Of a stretch of 64,000 nt of DNA, positions 50,668 through 57,848 are shown piece after piece; positions within the stretch are counted from its first letter, which is position 1; each line of letters starts with the position of its first letter. This DNA comes from Palsa-1150 sp036490515 (GTDB lineage: Bacteria; Myxococcota_A; Polyangia; Polyangiales; Polyangiaceae). The notes beneath the pieces are model-generated. The model ran no database searches and was not told where the DNA came from. It saw nothing but the letters and a program-made list of their open reading frames with translations. The stretch spans positions 1-64,000 of the forward strand of contig DASXDU010000038.1 in assembly GCA_036490515.1 (NCBI GenBank), written 5' to 3'. A program made the translations under genes and the position numbers.

Positions 50668-51598
50668 AGGCGCGCACGCCGCGGATCCAGCCCGAGGCGG
50701 TCCACTGCTGGAACCAGCCGCCCAGGCGTGCGCCCACGTCGAGCGGGTCCTCGCCTCCGGCGCGCGCCGCGGCCTCGCAGGCCTCGCCCAGCGGAGTGCC
50801 GGCGCGAAGCGCATCGAGCAGGGCGAGCGCCCCGGCGTCGACGGCGACCGAACGAAGCGCGTGGGCGGCGTCCCGGTAGACGACGACGCACGTCCCGACG
50901 GCAAGGGGACGCGTGGCCTCGGCGCCGGTGAGGAGCGCGAAGCGAAGGTCGTGCACGGGGTGACCCAGGGCGAGCGTGCGGAGCGACGCGTGGAGGTCGA
51001 TGCGCGCGCCGGGCCACGCGTCCTCGGGCGTCGAGGCGAGCACGCGAGGGTCGAAGGGCGGCGAATCGGGAGCGTCGAACGCCGCCATGAAGGCCCAGTC
51101 GAGCCGGGCCGCATCGAGCGCGAGGGCATCGAGCGCAGCGCGCGTCGCATCGTGCGCAGCACGCGCCCCATCGAGTGCGGCGCCCGTCCGATCGAGCGCG
51201 GCGTGAGTCGCATCGCGTGAGGCGCCCGTCGTATCGAGTGTCGCGCCCGTCCGATCGAGCGCGGCGCGCGCCTCGAGGAACGCGGGGAGGTCCGCGCCGA
51301 GGCGCTGGAGGTCCCAGGTGCGCGGGGGATGCGCCTCGAGATACGCGCGCGCCAGCGTGTGGAAGGCGTCGCGCCCGCCGAGGACCCAGGTGAGCGTGGG
51401 ATAGTCCTCGTCGAGGTTCGCGAGGTGGCGGAGCCAGTACTGCTCGCGGTAGATGTCGAGGCGCTCGTGGGGAGCGAGGCCGCGAGGGCTCGGGCGGAGC
51501 AGGCGGCCGGCCGTGCCGACGGTGTCCGGCGACGGGTCGCCCTCGCGCACGGCGCGTGCGACGAACCGCTGGACGCCGGCTAGGTCGTCGCCGCCCAC
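50636..51598 (-). CDS. DUF2063 protein, BufC/HvfC-like partner of the MNIO enzyme
   Basis: The 320-residue product carries the DUF2063 N-terminal domain (VQRFVARAVREGD, RLDIYREQYWLRHLANLDED and YPTLTWVLGGRDAFHTLARA), which in bufferin/Hvf-type systems recruits the precursor to the DUF692 enzyme. The C-terminal half (TLALGHPVHDLRFALLTGAE, WFQQWTASGWI) is a winged-helix-like region. Between them residues 109-157 are seven imperfect heptad repeats encoded by 21-bp DNA units. The GTG at 51598, preceded by GGGAGG, overlaps the end of the DUF692 gene by 19 bp, so the two are translationally coupled. Confidence 0.85.
   Translation of the reverse strand: MGGDDLAGVQRFVARAVREGDPSPDTVGTAGRLLRPSPRGLAPHERLDIYREQYWLRHLANLDEDYPTLTWVLGGRDAFHTLARAYLEAHPPRTWDLQRLGADLPAFLEARAALDRTGATLDTTGASRDATHAALDRTGAALDGARAAHDATRAALDALALDAARLDWAFMAAFDAPDSPPFDPRVLASTPEDAWPGARIDLHASLRTLALGHPVHDLRFALLTGAEATRPLAVGTCVVVYRDAAHALRSVAVDAGALALLDALRAGTPLGEACEAAARAGGEDPLDVGARLGGWFQQWTASGWIRGVRASTESSAPSGA
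51128..51274. repeat. In-frame 21-bp tandem repeats inside the DUF2063 gene
   Basis: Seven units begin ATCG(A/T/C)G every 21 bp (51128, 51149, 51170, 51191, 51212, 51233, 51254). They encode heptads of the form ALDRTGA / RDATHAA in the linker between the two domains. Because the period is seven codons, gain or loss of units keeps the frame. Confidence 0.9.
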
Positions 51599-52455
51599 GT
51601 CGCCTCCCGCGGCGCCGACGCGAGCGTCTCGCTCCGGATCGCGCGCGCCTTCGCCGCCTCCGCCGCGAGCACGTCCCACGCGGGGATGTCCTCGTCCCAC
51701 TCGACCAGCGTCGCGACCGCGCCGCACCGCCGTATCGCGCGCCGGTAGAGGTCCCAGACGTCGGCCTTCACGTGGTCGCCGTGCGTGTCGAGGAGGTAGC
51801 TCCCGCGGTCCGCGTGCCCGGCGACGTGGATCTGGACGACGCGGTCGGCGGGGATGGCGTCGACGTAGGCGAGCGGGTCGAAGCCGTGGTTGTACGCGCT
51901 CACGTGGACGTTGTTGACGTCGAGGAGGATGCCGCAGTCGGCGCGCTCCGCGAGCTCGGCGAGGAACTCGTGCTCGGGCATCGTGCTCTCCGCGTACTCC
52001 AGGTAGGAGGACGCGTTCTCGAGGGCGAAGGGAGCGCTTAGGGTGCCCTGCACGCGCTTCACGCGCTCCACGACGTGGTCGAGGGTGCCACGCGTGTAGG
52101 GCATCGGGAGCAGGTCGTGAACGTCGACGCCGGAGACGCCGGTCCAGCAGAGGTGGTCGCTGCACCAGGGAGCGTCGATGCGGCGGACGAGGGCCGCGAG
52201 ATGCGCGAGGTGGTCGGCGTCGAGGGAGTCGGTGCCGCCGATCGAGAGCGAGACGCCGTGGGGGACGACGCGGTAGGCCGCGCAGAGCGCCTCGAGGTTG
52301 GCCCTCGGAGCGCCGCCGGCAGCGAAGTAGTTCTCGCTGATGATCTCGAACCAATCCATGGGCGGGGTGTCGCGCAGGACGGTCGCGACGTGCGGGCGGC
52401 GGAAGCCGACGCCGACTCCGAGGTCGGGAATGCGGTGCCGCTCGCGGTAGCCCAT
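51580..52455 (-). CDS. DUF692 multinuclear non-heme iron oxidative enzyme (MNIO; BufB/HvfB-like)
   Basis: The 291-residue TIM-barrel enzyme starts DLGVGVGFRRPHVATVL. Metal-ligand motifs of the family are visible in order: IISENYFAAGG, VPHGVSLSIGG, WCSDHLCWTG, ALENASSYLEY, LLDVNNVHVSAYNHG, QIHVAGH, LLDTHGDHV and LVEWDEDIP. Known members oxidise Cys or other residues of ribosomal peptide precursors, for example to thiooxazole or oxazolone-thioamide. It lies between its probable substrate gene (upstream) and the DUF2063 partner (downstream), and should act on the GKSSCS repeats of the precursor. Confidence 0.93.
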   Translation of the reverse strand: MGYRERHRIPDLGVGVGFRRPHVATVLRDTPPMDWFEIISENYFAAGGAPRANLEALCAAYRVVPHGVSLSIGGTDSLDADHLAHLAALVRRIDAPWCSDHLCWTGVSGVDVHDLLPMPYTRGTLDHVVERVKRVQGTLSAPFALENASSYLEYAESTMPEHEFLAELAERADCGILLDVNNVHVSAYNHGFDPLAYVDAIPADRVVQIHVAGHADRGSYLLDTHGDHVKADVWDLYRRAIRRCGAVATLVEWDEDIPAWDVLAAEAAKARAIRSETLASAPREATWAATT

Positions 52456-52471
52456 GGCCTTAAACGACGAA

Positions 52472-52497
52472 GCCGGATCGCGCGAACGCGACCCGGC
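52472..52497 (-). promoter_or_regulatory. UUCG-loop hairpin between precursor and MNIO enzyme genes
   Basis: On the minus strand an 11-bp stem (GCCGGGTCGCG / CGCGATCCGGC, one G-U pair) closes a TTCG tetraloop. It lies 15 nt after the stop codon of the precursor gene and 17 nt before the enzyme ATG. Such a hairpin could protect the precursor mRNA 3' end or attenuate read-through, giving more precursor than enzyme. Confidence 0.7.
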
Positions 52498-52512
52498 ATC
52501 GTCAGTCGACGC

Positions 52513-52752
52513 TCAGTACTTCGGAGCCGCCGCGCCGCCCGCGCTGCAGGACGACTTGCCGCTGCACGAGGACTTGCCGCTGCTCGCGGGGGCCGCAGCG
52601 CCGCCAGCGCCGCCGCTGCACGAGCTCTTGCCACCCGACGCCGACGGGTCGGTTGCGCCGCTGCCGCCGGCGGCGCCGCCGCCGCAGGCGACCATGGAGC
52701 CCATCAGCATCCCCGCAACCGCCGACACTGCCAGAGCCTTCGCGATGTTCAT
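52513..52752 (-). CDS. RiPP precursor-like lipoprotein with three GKSSCS repeats
   Basis: The 79-residue product starts MNIAKALAVSAVAGMLMGSM with lipobox MVAC (Cys23). After a Gly/Ala/Ser linker come three near-identical motifs GKSSCS(G/A) (Cys45, Cys63, Cys69) and an AAAPKY end. GGAGGA about 10 nt upstream supports the ATG at 52752. As the first gene before DUF692 and DUF2063 genes it has the position, size, export signal and Cys repeats of a BufA/HvfA-type substrate. The lipobox would place the modified peptide on the membrane, and the repeats differ from the EGKCG-type motifs I know. Modification at the three downstream Cys is inferred. Confidence 0.8.
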   Translation of the reverse strand: MNIAKALAVSAVAGMLMGSMVACGGGAAGGSGATDPSASGGKSSCSGGAGGAAAPASSGKSSCSGKSSCSAGGAAAPKY

Positions 52753-52942
52753 AGCCGTCGTCTCCTCCACGCTCGTCGAGCGCCTTGTTTGCCCGGCGAT
52801 CCCGCGCCGGCTCGGTGAAACGTACGCGCCGAGGTTATCCAAGGTTTCGTGGAGGGGACCCTTTTTTTGCTGGGTGATGCCTACAGTCCTCAGCCAAGGC
52901 CGTTCCCTGCCGGGGCGATTCCGTGGGACAAGGGTGGCCGCG

Positions 52943-53782
52943 ATGGCGGAACCGGACGTGGTGTCGGCGCTCGTGGCGCTTGGCTTCAGCCTGAACGAGT
53001 CTCGCGCCTACCGGGCGCTGCTCATCGAGAGCCCCGCTACCGGATACGAGGTGGGCGTCCGGGCGCAGGTCCCGCGGTCGGCAGTGTACGGCGTGCTTCG
53101 TCGCCTCGTCGCGGTGGGGGCCGCACGGGCAATCGCGGGGACGCCCGAGCGCTTCGCGGCCGCCCCTCCGCAGGAGGTTTTGACCTTGCTCCGGAAGCGC
53201 TTCGAGGGGCAGGCCGGCGCGCTCGAGGGGGCCATCCGCGAGCTCGACGCCACGCCAGTGGCGCCGGATGCGTACAGCGTGCGTGGCTACGCGCGGGTAC
53301 TCGAGGAGGCCGAGCGCCTAATCGCCGCCGCGCAGGAGCGCCTAGTGCTCAGCGGGTGGCCCCGCGAGATCGAGATGCTCGTACCAGAGCTGAAGAAGGC
53401 TTCGAAGCGACGGGTGTATGTCGTGACCTTCTCGCACGCCGAGCTGCCGAAGGTACCCGGGGAGGTGTTCAGCTACGGCCTGGTGCAAGACGCCCTCGAG
53501 GAGTTCTGGAAGCACCGACTCATCGTGGTGGCGGACGACCTGCGGACGCTAATCGCGGCCGCTGAAGGCATGGAAAAGGACGATGGCGTGGTCAGCGAGA
53601 CGCCGGCGATCGCCGAGGTGGCGACGTCGCAGGTAGCCCTCGACATTACGCTTTTGGCCCAGCGGCAGAAGCGCGACGTCCAGCACGTGATGGCGCGAAT
53701 GCTCGGGCCGCGAGTTGGGCGCCTCGACTCCTTGCTGGGCGGAAAGCCTTCCACCGCGACGCGCGCGCGCACGGCGAGGTAA
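52943..53782 (+). CDS. TrmB-family transcriptional regulator
   Basis: The 279-residue product has an N-terminal winged helix (LVALGFSLNESRAYRALLIE, TGYEVGVRAQVPRSAVYGVL and RRLVAVGAARA) typical of TrmB/sugar-specific regulators. It is followed by a helical linker and a PLD-like effector domain (EAERLIAAAQERLVLSGWPR, HRLIVVADDL). The length and order match TrmB-like proteins. It is divergent from the RiPP-type cassette (190 bp between starts) and is a candidate regulator of it; it is also followed within 9 bp by the 533-residue gene. The ATG at 52943 starts MAEPDVVSALVALG. Confidence 0.85.
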   Translation: MAEPDVVSALVALGFSLNESRAYRALLIESPATGYEVGVRAQVPRSAVYGVLRRLVAVGAARAIAGTPERFAAAPPQEVLTLLRKRFEGQAGALEGAIRELDATPVAPDAYSVRGYARVLEEAERLIAAAQERLVLSGWPREIEMLVPELKKASKRRVYVVTFSHAELPKVPGEVFSYGLVQDALEEFWKHRLIVVADDLRTLIAAAEGMEKDDGVVSETPAIAEVATSQVALDITLLAQRQKRDVQHVMARMLGPRVGRLDSLLGGKPSTATRARTAR

Positions 53783-53791
53783 GATCAGCGC

Positions 53792-55393
53792 GTGGCGACG
53801 GCAGGGGTCGAGCTACCGCCGGAACAGCGCGACGTCTACGACGACTTGCTGCGCGAGTCGCGCGGCCTGCGGCGCGAGCACTCTCTGGCGCGTGAAGCGT
53901 GGCTCTCGAAGATGCCGCTCGAGCGCAAGGTCGAGCAGCTGTTCGAGCTCGAGATCTTGCTCAAGGGTCTCGCCTGCTTCGCTAACCCGCGCAACCACCC
54001 GGGGCCGGCGCGAAAGACGCCCGTGGTTGCGCAGGACTTCCGCGAGCATGCGGCGCTGGTTCGGGAGGCGCTGGGCCGTGCTGTGCAGACCTGCCGCGCG
54101 TTGCTGGTAGATGGCGAGCGGGCCTTCGTGTTTCAGCGGTACCTCGAGTCAGTGTTGCCGGACGATCGCGCCAGGTCCCGACTGCTTGGGGACGCCCTCG
54201 CGCAGGAGACGCCGGAGCAATCGCTGTTTGTCCTCCGACACGGGCTCACGAACCTACTCGAGGTGACGACGGGGCTGACGCGTTTGCAGCGTGTGCCGTT
54301 TCGTCTCTTCTACGCCACGCTCGGCGTGGCCCAGCGCGAAATCGGCCAGAGCGTGTTCTTCAACCCGCTGCAAGCACTCGAGTTCCGCCCCGAGTTCGAC
54401 CGAATCACGAAGTCTCAGCTGCTTGAACTGATCCGGGCGGTGCCCGGCGAACCAGCCCGACGACTCGTTGCGCTCACGTTCCTCGCGATGTTCCGCATGC
54501 TCCGCTACCTCGCGCTCGCCGAACAGGTGGCACGAGAGGCGACGGAATCGCCGCGGCGGTCCGTTGCGGTTGTCTATCTGGTGCTCAGCGTTCTTAGGTC
54601 TGACGCGCGCGCACTAGCGGGATACTTGCGACGGCGCGCGGGCCCGATGCTGGCGGAGGGCTTCGGCGAAGACTGCTTTCGGGTGCCAGCCGATGAGATC
54701 GGTGCCAAATATGAGCATCTTCTTGCGCGCGGACACGAACTCCGCGACATCAAGGCAACTTTGGAGGGGGTGGCCGCGAGCCTGCGGCTTGAGATGCGCA
54801 AGGCCTTCGAGCGCGACTTCCCAGCACTAGATCCGGGGCCGTCCATTGAGCTCCTGCGAGCGTCGGTCCTCCGGCTGACAACGAACCTACGGCCGGCCCT
54901 GCAGAACGCAGTCATGTTCGTCGCGCGATCCCTCGGCGCGCGCCTCGACGCTCGGGGTGTTTTCGACGACGAGACCGCGAAGAAAGTTCTTAGCGAGCGA
55001 CTGCGACGGGACGTCTGGATGTTTGCGCAGATCGTTCGCGCGTTCGCGCTGAAAGTACGCGCTGTGAACCCGGAGGGAGGTGAACGATGGCTCGGTGGCT
55101 CGCCGCTCGCCTTCGTGCGTGAGTTCATGTTGTACTTTCGGGCCATGGGCTATCCAGTGCTCCGAACCGCTGACTACCCCCGAGTTGACGCATTCCTTGA
55201 TGCGATGACGAGTCTTGAGGAGGTAGATTTGGCCGATCCCGGATCGCTTTCGGTCGCGGTCGACGAAGCGGAGCGCTTCCATGAATTCCTGACCAAACTC
55301 TTCGATGCTATCGGATGCCGCGAGGAACTGGCGGCTTCTCCGTTCGATCGGCGCGCCGCGGCCGACGCCCTGCGGCTCTATCTCGGTGATTGA
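53792..55393 (+). CDS. Large protein of unknown function downstream of TrmB-like regulator
   Basis: The 533-residue, mostly helical soluble protein has no signal peptide or membrane segment. Recognisable internal features are an N-terminal coiled region (LRRESRG-like, then LERKVEQLFELEILLKGLAC) and repeated Leu-rich helices (RLVALTFLAMFRMLRYLALA; VAVVYLVLSVLRSD). I do not recognise a domain. The GTG start is 9 bp after the TrmB-like gene, suggesting co-transcription; a strong terminator lies 70 bp after the stop. Codon third positions look less GC-rich than in genes left of 50 kb. Confidence 0.7.
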   Translation: MATAGVELPPEQRDVYDDLLRESRGLRREHSLAREAWLSKMPLERKVEQLFELEILLKGLACFANPRNHPGPARKTPVVAQDFREHAALVREALGRAVQTCRALLVDGERAFVFQRYLESVLPDDRARSRLLGDALAQETPEQSLFVLRHGLTNLLEVTTGLTRLQRVPFRLFYATLGVAQREIGQSVFFNPLQALEFRPEFDRITKSQLLELIRAVPGEPARRLVALTFLAMFRMLRYLALAEQVAREATESPRRSVAVVYLVLSVLRSDARALAGYLRRRAGPMLAEGFGEDCFRVPADEIGAKYEHLLARGHELRDIKATLEGVAASLRLEMRKAFERDFPALDPGPSIELLRASVLRLTTNLRPALQNAVMFVARSLGARLDARGVFDDETAKKVLSERLRRDVWMFAQIVRAFALKVRAVNPEGGERWLGGSPLAFVREFMLYFRAMGYPVLRTADYPRVDAFLDAMTSLEEVDLADPGSLSVAVDEAERFHEFLTKLFDAIGCREELAASPFDRRAAADALRLYLGD

Positions 55394-55462
55394 GCCGGCG
55401 GCGAATGTGCACTCTTGTGTTGCGGCCGCGAAGGCGCTGCCGTTTTGGCATGCCTGAAAGCG

Positions 55463-55499
55463 TAGGAGGGCGCCCCCCAAACAGCGGGGCGCCCTCCTA
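55463..55499 (+). terminator. Strong intrinsic terminator
   Basis: A 14-bp perfect stem TAGGAGGGCGCCCC / GGGGCGCCCTCCTA with a 9-nt loop is followed by TTTGG. It lies 70 nt after the 533-residue gene. The reverse direction (TAGG...CTACGC) lacks a T-run, so it mainly serves the plus strand, though it could also help the convergent H1-like gene. Confidence 0.8.
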
Positions 55500-55582
55500 T
55501 TTGGAGCCCGCGGCGGTTTGGCTGCGGGCAGGGCTTCGGACACTTGGGAGAGCCGAGCCAATACCAAGCAAGTTCTTATCGT

Positions 55583-55864
55583 TTATTCTTCTCCGTCATC
55601 CAGGCCGTGGCTGGATGTGGGAGCACCGCCCAGCATCGACGGCACGCCGGCCGGCGGAGCGGCCTTCGAAGCGGCCTTGGGGGCCACTGCGGGGGTCTTC
55701 GCTGCTGACCGAGGCGCCGCCTTTTTCGCGGGCTTCCTGGCGGCTGCCCGTTTGGCTGGCTTCTTTGCCGCCTTGCGCTTCGCGGGCTTTTTCGCAGTCT
55801 TTGCGGCCTTCTTTGTCGTCTTGGTCTTCTTGCCGCCCTTTTTGGCACCCTTCTTCGCAGCCAT
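55583..55864 (-). CDS. Histone H1-like Lys/Ala-rich protein
   Basis: The 93-residue product begins MAAKKGAKKGGKKTKTTKKA and is dominated by AKKPAK-type repeats over residues 1-65, then an Ala/Pro segment and an acidic end (DDGEE). This is the composition of bacterial H1-like (AlgP/Hc1-type) DNA-binding proteins that compact the nucleoid. A near-ideal AAAGGAGGT Shine-Dalgarno sequence lies 6 nt before the ATG, implying high expression. It diverges from the OmpA-domain lipoprotein gene across an inverted-repeat operator candidate. Confidence 0.85.
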   Translation of the reverse strand: MAAKKGAKKGGKKTKTTKKAAKTAKKPAKRKAAKKPAKRAAARKPAKKAAPRSAAKTPAVAPKAASKAAPPAGVPSMLGGAPTSSHGLDDGEE

Positions 55865-55890
55865 CGGAACCTCCTTTGGGGTGAGCTGAG

Positions 55891-55916
55891 ATGACGTATA
55901 TGGTCACGTACGTCAT
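55891..55916. promoter_or_regulatory. Inverted-repeat operator candidate
   Basis: ATGACGTA (55891-55898) and TACGTCAT (55909-55916) are perfect inverted 8-mers with a 10-bp spacer, i.e. centres 18 bp apart. It lies 27 bp upstream of the H1-like start codon and about 120 bp upstream of the OmpA-domain gene, where a divergent promoter region is expected. The binding protein is unknown. Confidence 0.55.
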
Positions 55917-56036
55917 GTGTCAACGAGAAAGTTGACGGCCTTCGCGTCGGTGAATGGCTGGACGGGGCCCGCCTTGACCCTGGGTGGGCCAGTCGATACG
56001 GTCGCAGCGTTTCTTCGTCTCCCAACGAGGTCATCG

Positions 56037-56888
56037 ATGGTCAAACTGAGGACGCGCCTCTCGCTTCTTTGTCTGCTCCTGATTTCGATGTTTGTCCTAA
56101 CAGGCTGCGGTCATAGCGAGGATGAGTGGCAGTCGGCGCAGCGGGACATCGCGAAGCTGAAGGCAGACCTTGACGCTTCGAACAGACGACACGCGGACGA
56201 TGATCAGAAGTATGCTGATGCGCAGCAGCAGATGGACGAGCTGAAGGCCAAGCTCAAGGATCTGGGAGTCGGACTATCGAAGTCTGAGGAAGAGAAGGCA
56301 AAGCTACGTACCGCTATGGCTGAGTACGAAGCCCGGCTTAGGCAGCTAGACGGTATGAAGGCGCGCTTTCGGGACTTGAAGGCGCGACTGGACAAGCTAA
56401 CGGGTGCGGGCTTGAACGTTCTCATTCGCCATGACAAGATGGTTATACAGTTGCCTGGGGATGTTCTATTCGATTCGGGCAAAGACAGCCTCAAGTCCGA
56501 GGGCAAGCGCATCCTCAAACAGGTCGCCGACATTATCAAATCGGACTCCACATTGAGCCAGCGCGATTTTCAAGTGGCTGGCCATACGGACAAGGAGCCG
56601 TACGGCGGTCAGTTCATTGACAACTGGGGACTTAGCCTCATGCGGGCCCGCACCGTCCTGGTCTTCCTGATTTCGCCGGATCGCGGCCCCGACGGGCGTG
56701 GTAACCCGACGGGCGGAGCGCTGAACCCGGTACACTTCTCTGCAGTCGGCTACGGCGACACAGACCCGGCGGCCGGCACACTTGACACGCAGTCCCGCGA
56801 CGAAGAGCAAAAGAACCGGAGGGTGGAGCTAGTGCTCCAGCCAGACGTGGCCGAGATGCTCAATCTGAAGGAGCTGACGGGCGGCTGA
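56037..56888 (+). CDS. OmpA/MotB C-terminal domain lipoprotein with coiled coil
   Basis: The 283-residue product has lipobox VLTGC after a short signal (KLRTRLSLLCLLLISMFVLT) and a long coiled coil (residues 27-125). The OmpA-like peptidoglycan-binding domain has VLFDSGKDSLKSEGKRILKQ, VAGHTDKEPYG, NWGLSLMRARTVL and the final NRRVELVL. It would tether the outer membrane to peptidoglycan through the OmpA domain. GAGG eight nt upstream and the signal peptide favour ATG 56037 over the GTG at 55917. The base composition is more AT-rich than most of the window. Confidence 0.9.
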   Translation: MVKLRTRLSLLCLLLISMFVLTGCGHSEDEWQSAQRDIAKLKADLDASNRRHADDDQKYADAQQQMDELKAKLKDLGVGLSKSEEEKAKLRTAMAEYEARLRQLDGMKARFRDLKARLDKLTGAGLNVLIRHDKMVIQLPGDVLFDSGKDSLKSEGKRILKQVADIIKSDSTLSQRDFQVAGHTDKEPYGGQFIDNWGLSLMRARTVLVFLISPDRGPDGRGNPTGGALNPVHFSAVGYGDTDPAAGTLDTQSRDEEQKNRRVELVLQPDVAEMLNLKELTGG

Positions 56889-56894
56889 AGCACT

Positions 56895-56911
56895 GGCCCG
56901 GAGAGCGGGCC
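56895..56911 (+). terminator. Short hairpin after OmpA-domain gene
   Basis: GGCCCG / CGGGCC encloses a 5-nt loop 7 nt after the stop codon. There is no T-run, so this is only a possible transcription end. Confidence 0.3.
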
Positions 56912-56934
56912 CCAGACTACGGTCGACTGGCACG

Positions 56935-57830
56935 ATGCGTCTAGCCACGATCGATGTTGGCACAAACGCGGTCCTTCTTCTCGTGGCAGAGACCGGGCGG
57001 CGGTGCCTTGTTTGCCCTTGAAGAAAGGGCGATGATCACTCGGCTTGGGGAAGCCGTCGATCGTACACGCAAGCTGAGCATGAAGCGGTCGAACGCACGC
57101 GGACGTGCCTCGATGCCTACGCGCGAATTGTGGACGACCGCCACGTGAGCCGCGTCGCGATCGTGGGCACGGGCGCGATGCGTGATGCGTCGGGCGCGGA
57201 AGGGCTTTGCGCCTTTGTGAGAGACGGTTTCGGTGTGGATGCGCGCACCATAAGCGGGGAGGAGGAGGCCCGACTCACGTTTCGCGGTGCAGTGAGCGGG
57301 CTGAACGTTCGGGATCTGAGGGCGTAGCCGTTTTTGATATTGCGGGCGGAAGTACTGAGATCGTTATTGGCACAGTTGGACACGAGCCGCTTGTCGGGTT
57401 CTCCGACAGTTTCAACGTGGGTAGCGTTAGGCTCGGCGAGCGGCACTTGGCCCACGATCCACCCTCGGCCGCGGAGATTGAGCAGGTCATCCGAGCCGCG
57501 GCAGAGGCCTTTGCTCGGGTTCCTTGTTTGCCCAGTGGCACCGAGCCGGTTGGGGTAGCAGGCACGATGACTACGCTCGCGTCGGGCCATCTCGGTCAGC
57601 CGCACTGCGATCGAGCGCGAGTTCACGGTTGCGTGCTCAGTCGCGCCGAGGTCGACCGCGTCGTGGGCCGCTTTCGTCGCTCCCTCTCGTGCAGCGGTGC
57701 GCCACTCCCGGACTCGGTCCACAACGGGCCGATGTGATAGTGGCCGGAGCTCTCGTCGCGGTCGCCCTTCTCGAGTACTGGGGCGCCGGTTCCCCTCAGG
57801 ACAATCGTGGACATGGACTTGACAAGTGGG
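56935..57830 (+). pseudogene. Ppx/GppA exopolyphosphatase pseudogene (multiple frameshifts)
   Basis: Fragments of one Ppx/GppA-type protein occur in order but in changing frames. MRLATIDVGTNAVLLLVAET (from 56935) meets a stop; LEERAMITRLGEAVDRTRKL follows in the next frame; EAVERTRTCLDAYARIVDDR to GEEEARLTFRGAVSGL returns to the first; VAVFDIAGGSTEIVIG through VGVAGTMTTLASG (phosphate-binding loops) is in the third; RADVIVAGALVAVALLEYWG is in the second again. Frame changes lie near 57020, 57080, 57315 and 57690. At least four changes mean it cannot encode an intact enzyme unless the assembly has several indels. The family hydrolyses polyphosphate or pppGpp. Confidence 0.85.
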
Positions 57831-57848
57831 GGGGTTCCCCACTAGAGT
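57819..57848 (+). promoter_or_regulatory. Sigma-70-type promoter with spacer dyad, upstream of carD
   Basis: TTGACA (57819-57824) and TAGAGT (57843-57848) are separated by 18 bp. The spacer and -10 edge contain the inverted repeat AGTGGGG / CCCCACT (57825-57831 and 57837-57843). The match to the housekeeping consensus is strong. It lies about 210 bp upstream of the CarD-family gene, leaving a long untranslated leader in which nothing else was recognised. Confidence 0.65.

Noticed and set aside
56954..57737. Separate small genes from the frames at 56954, 57130 and 57207
   Set aside because: Each frame encodes a consecutive segment of one Ppx/GppA protein; together they are one frameshifted pseudogene.
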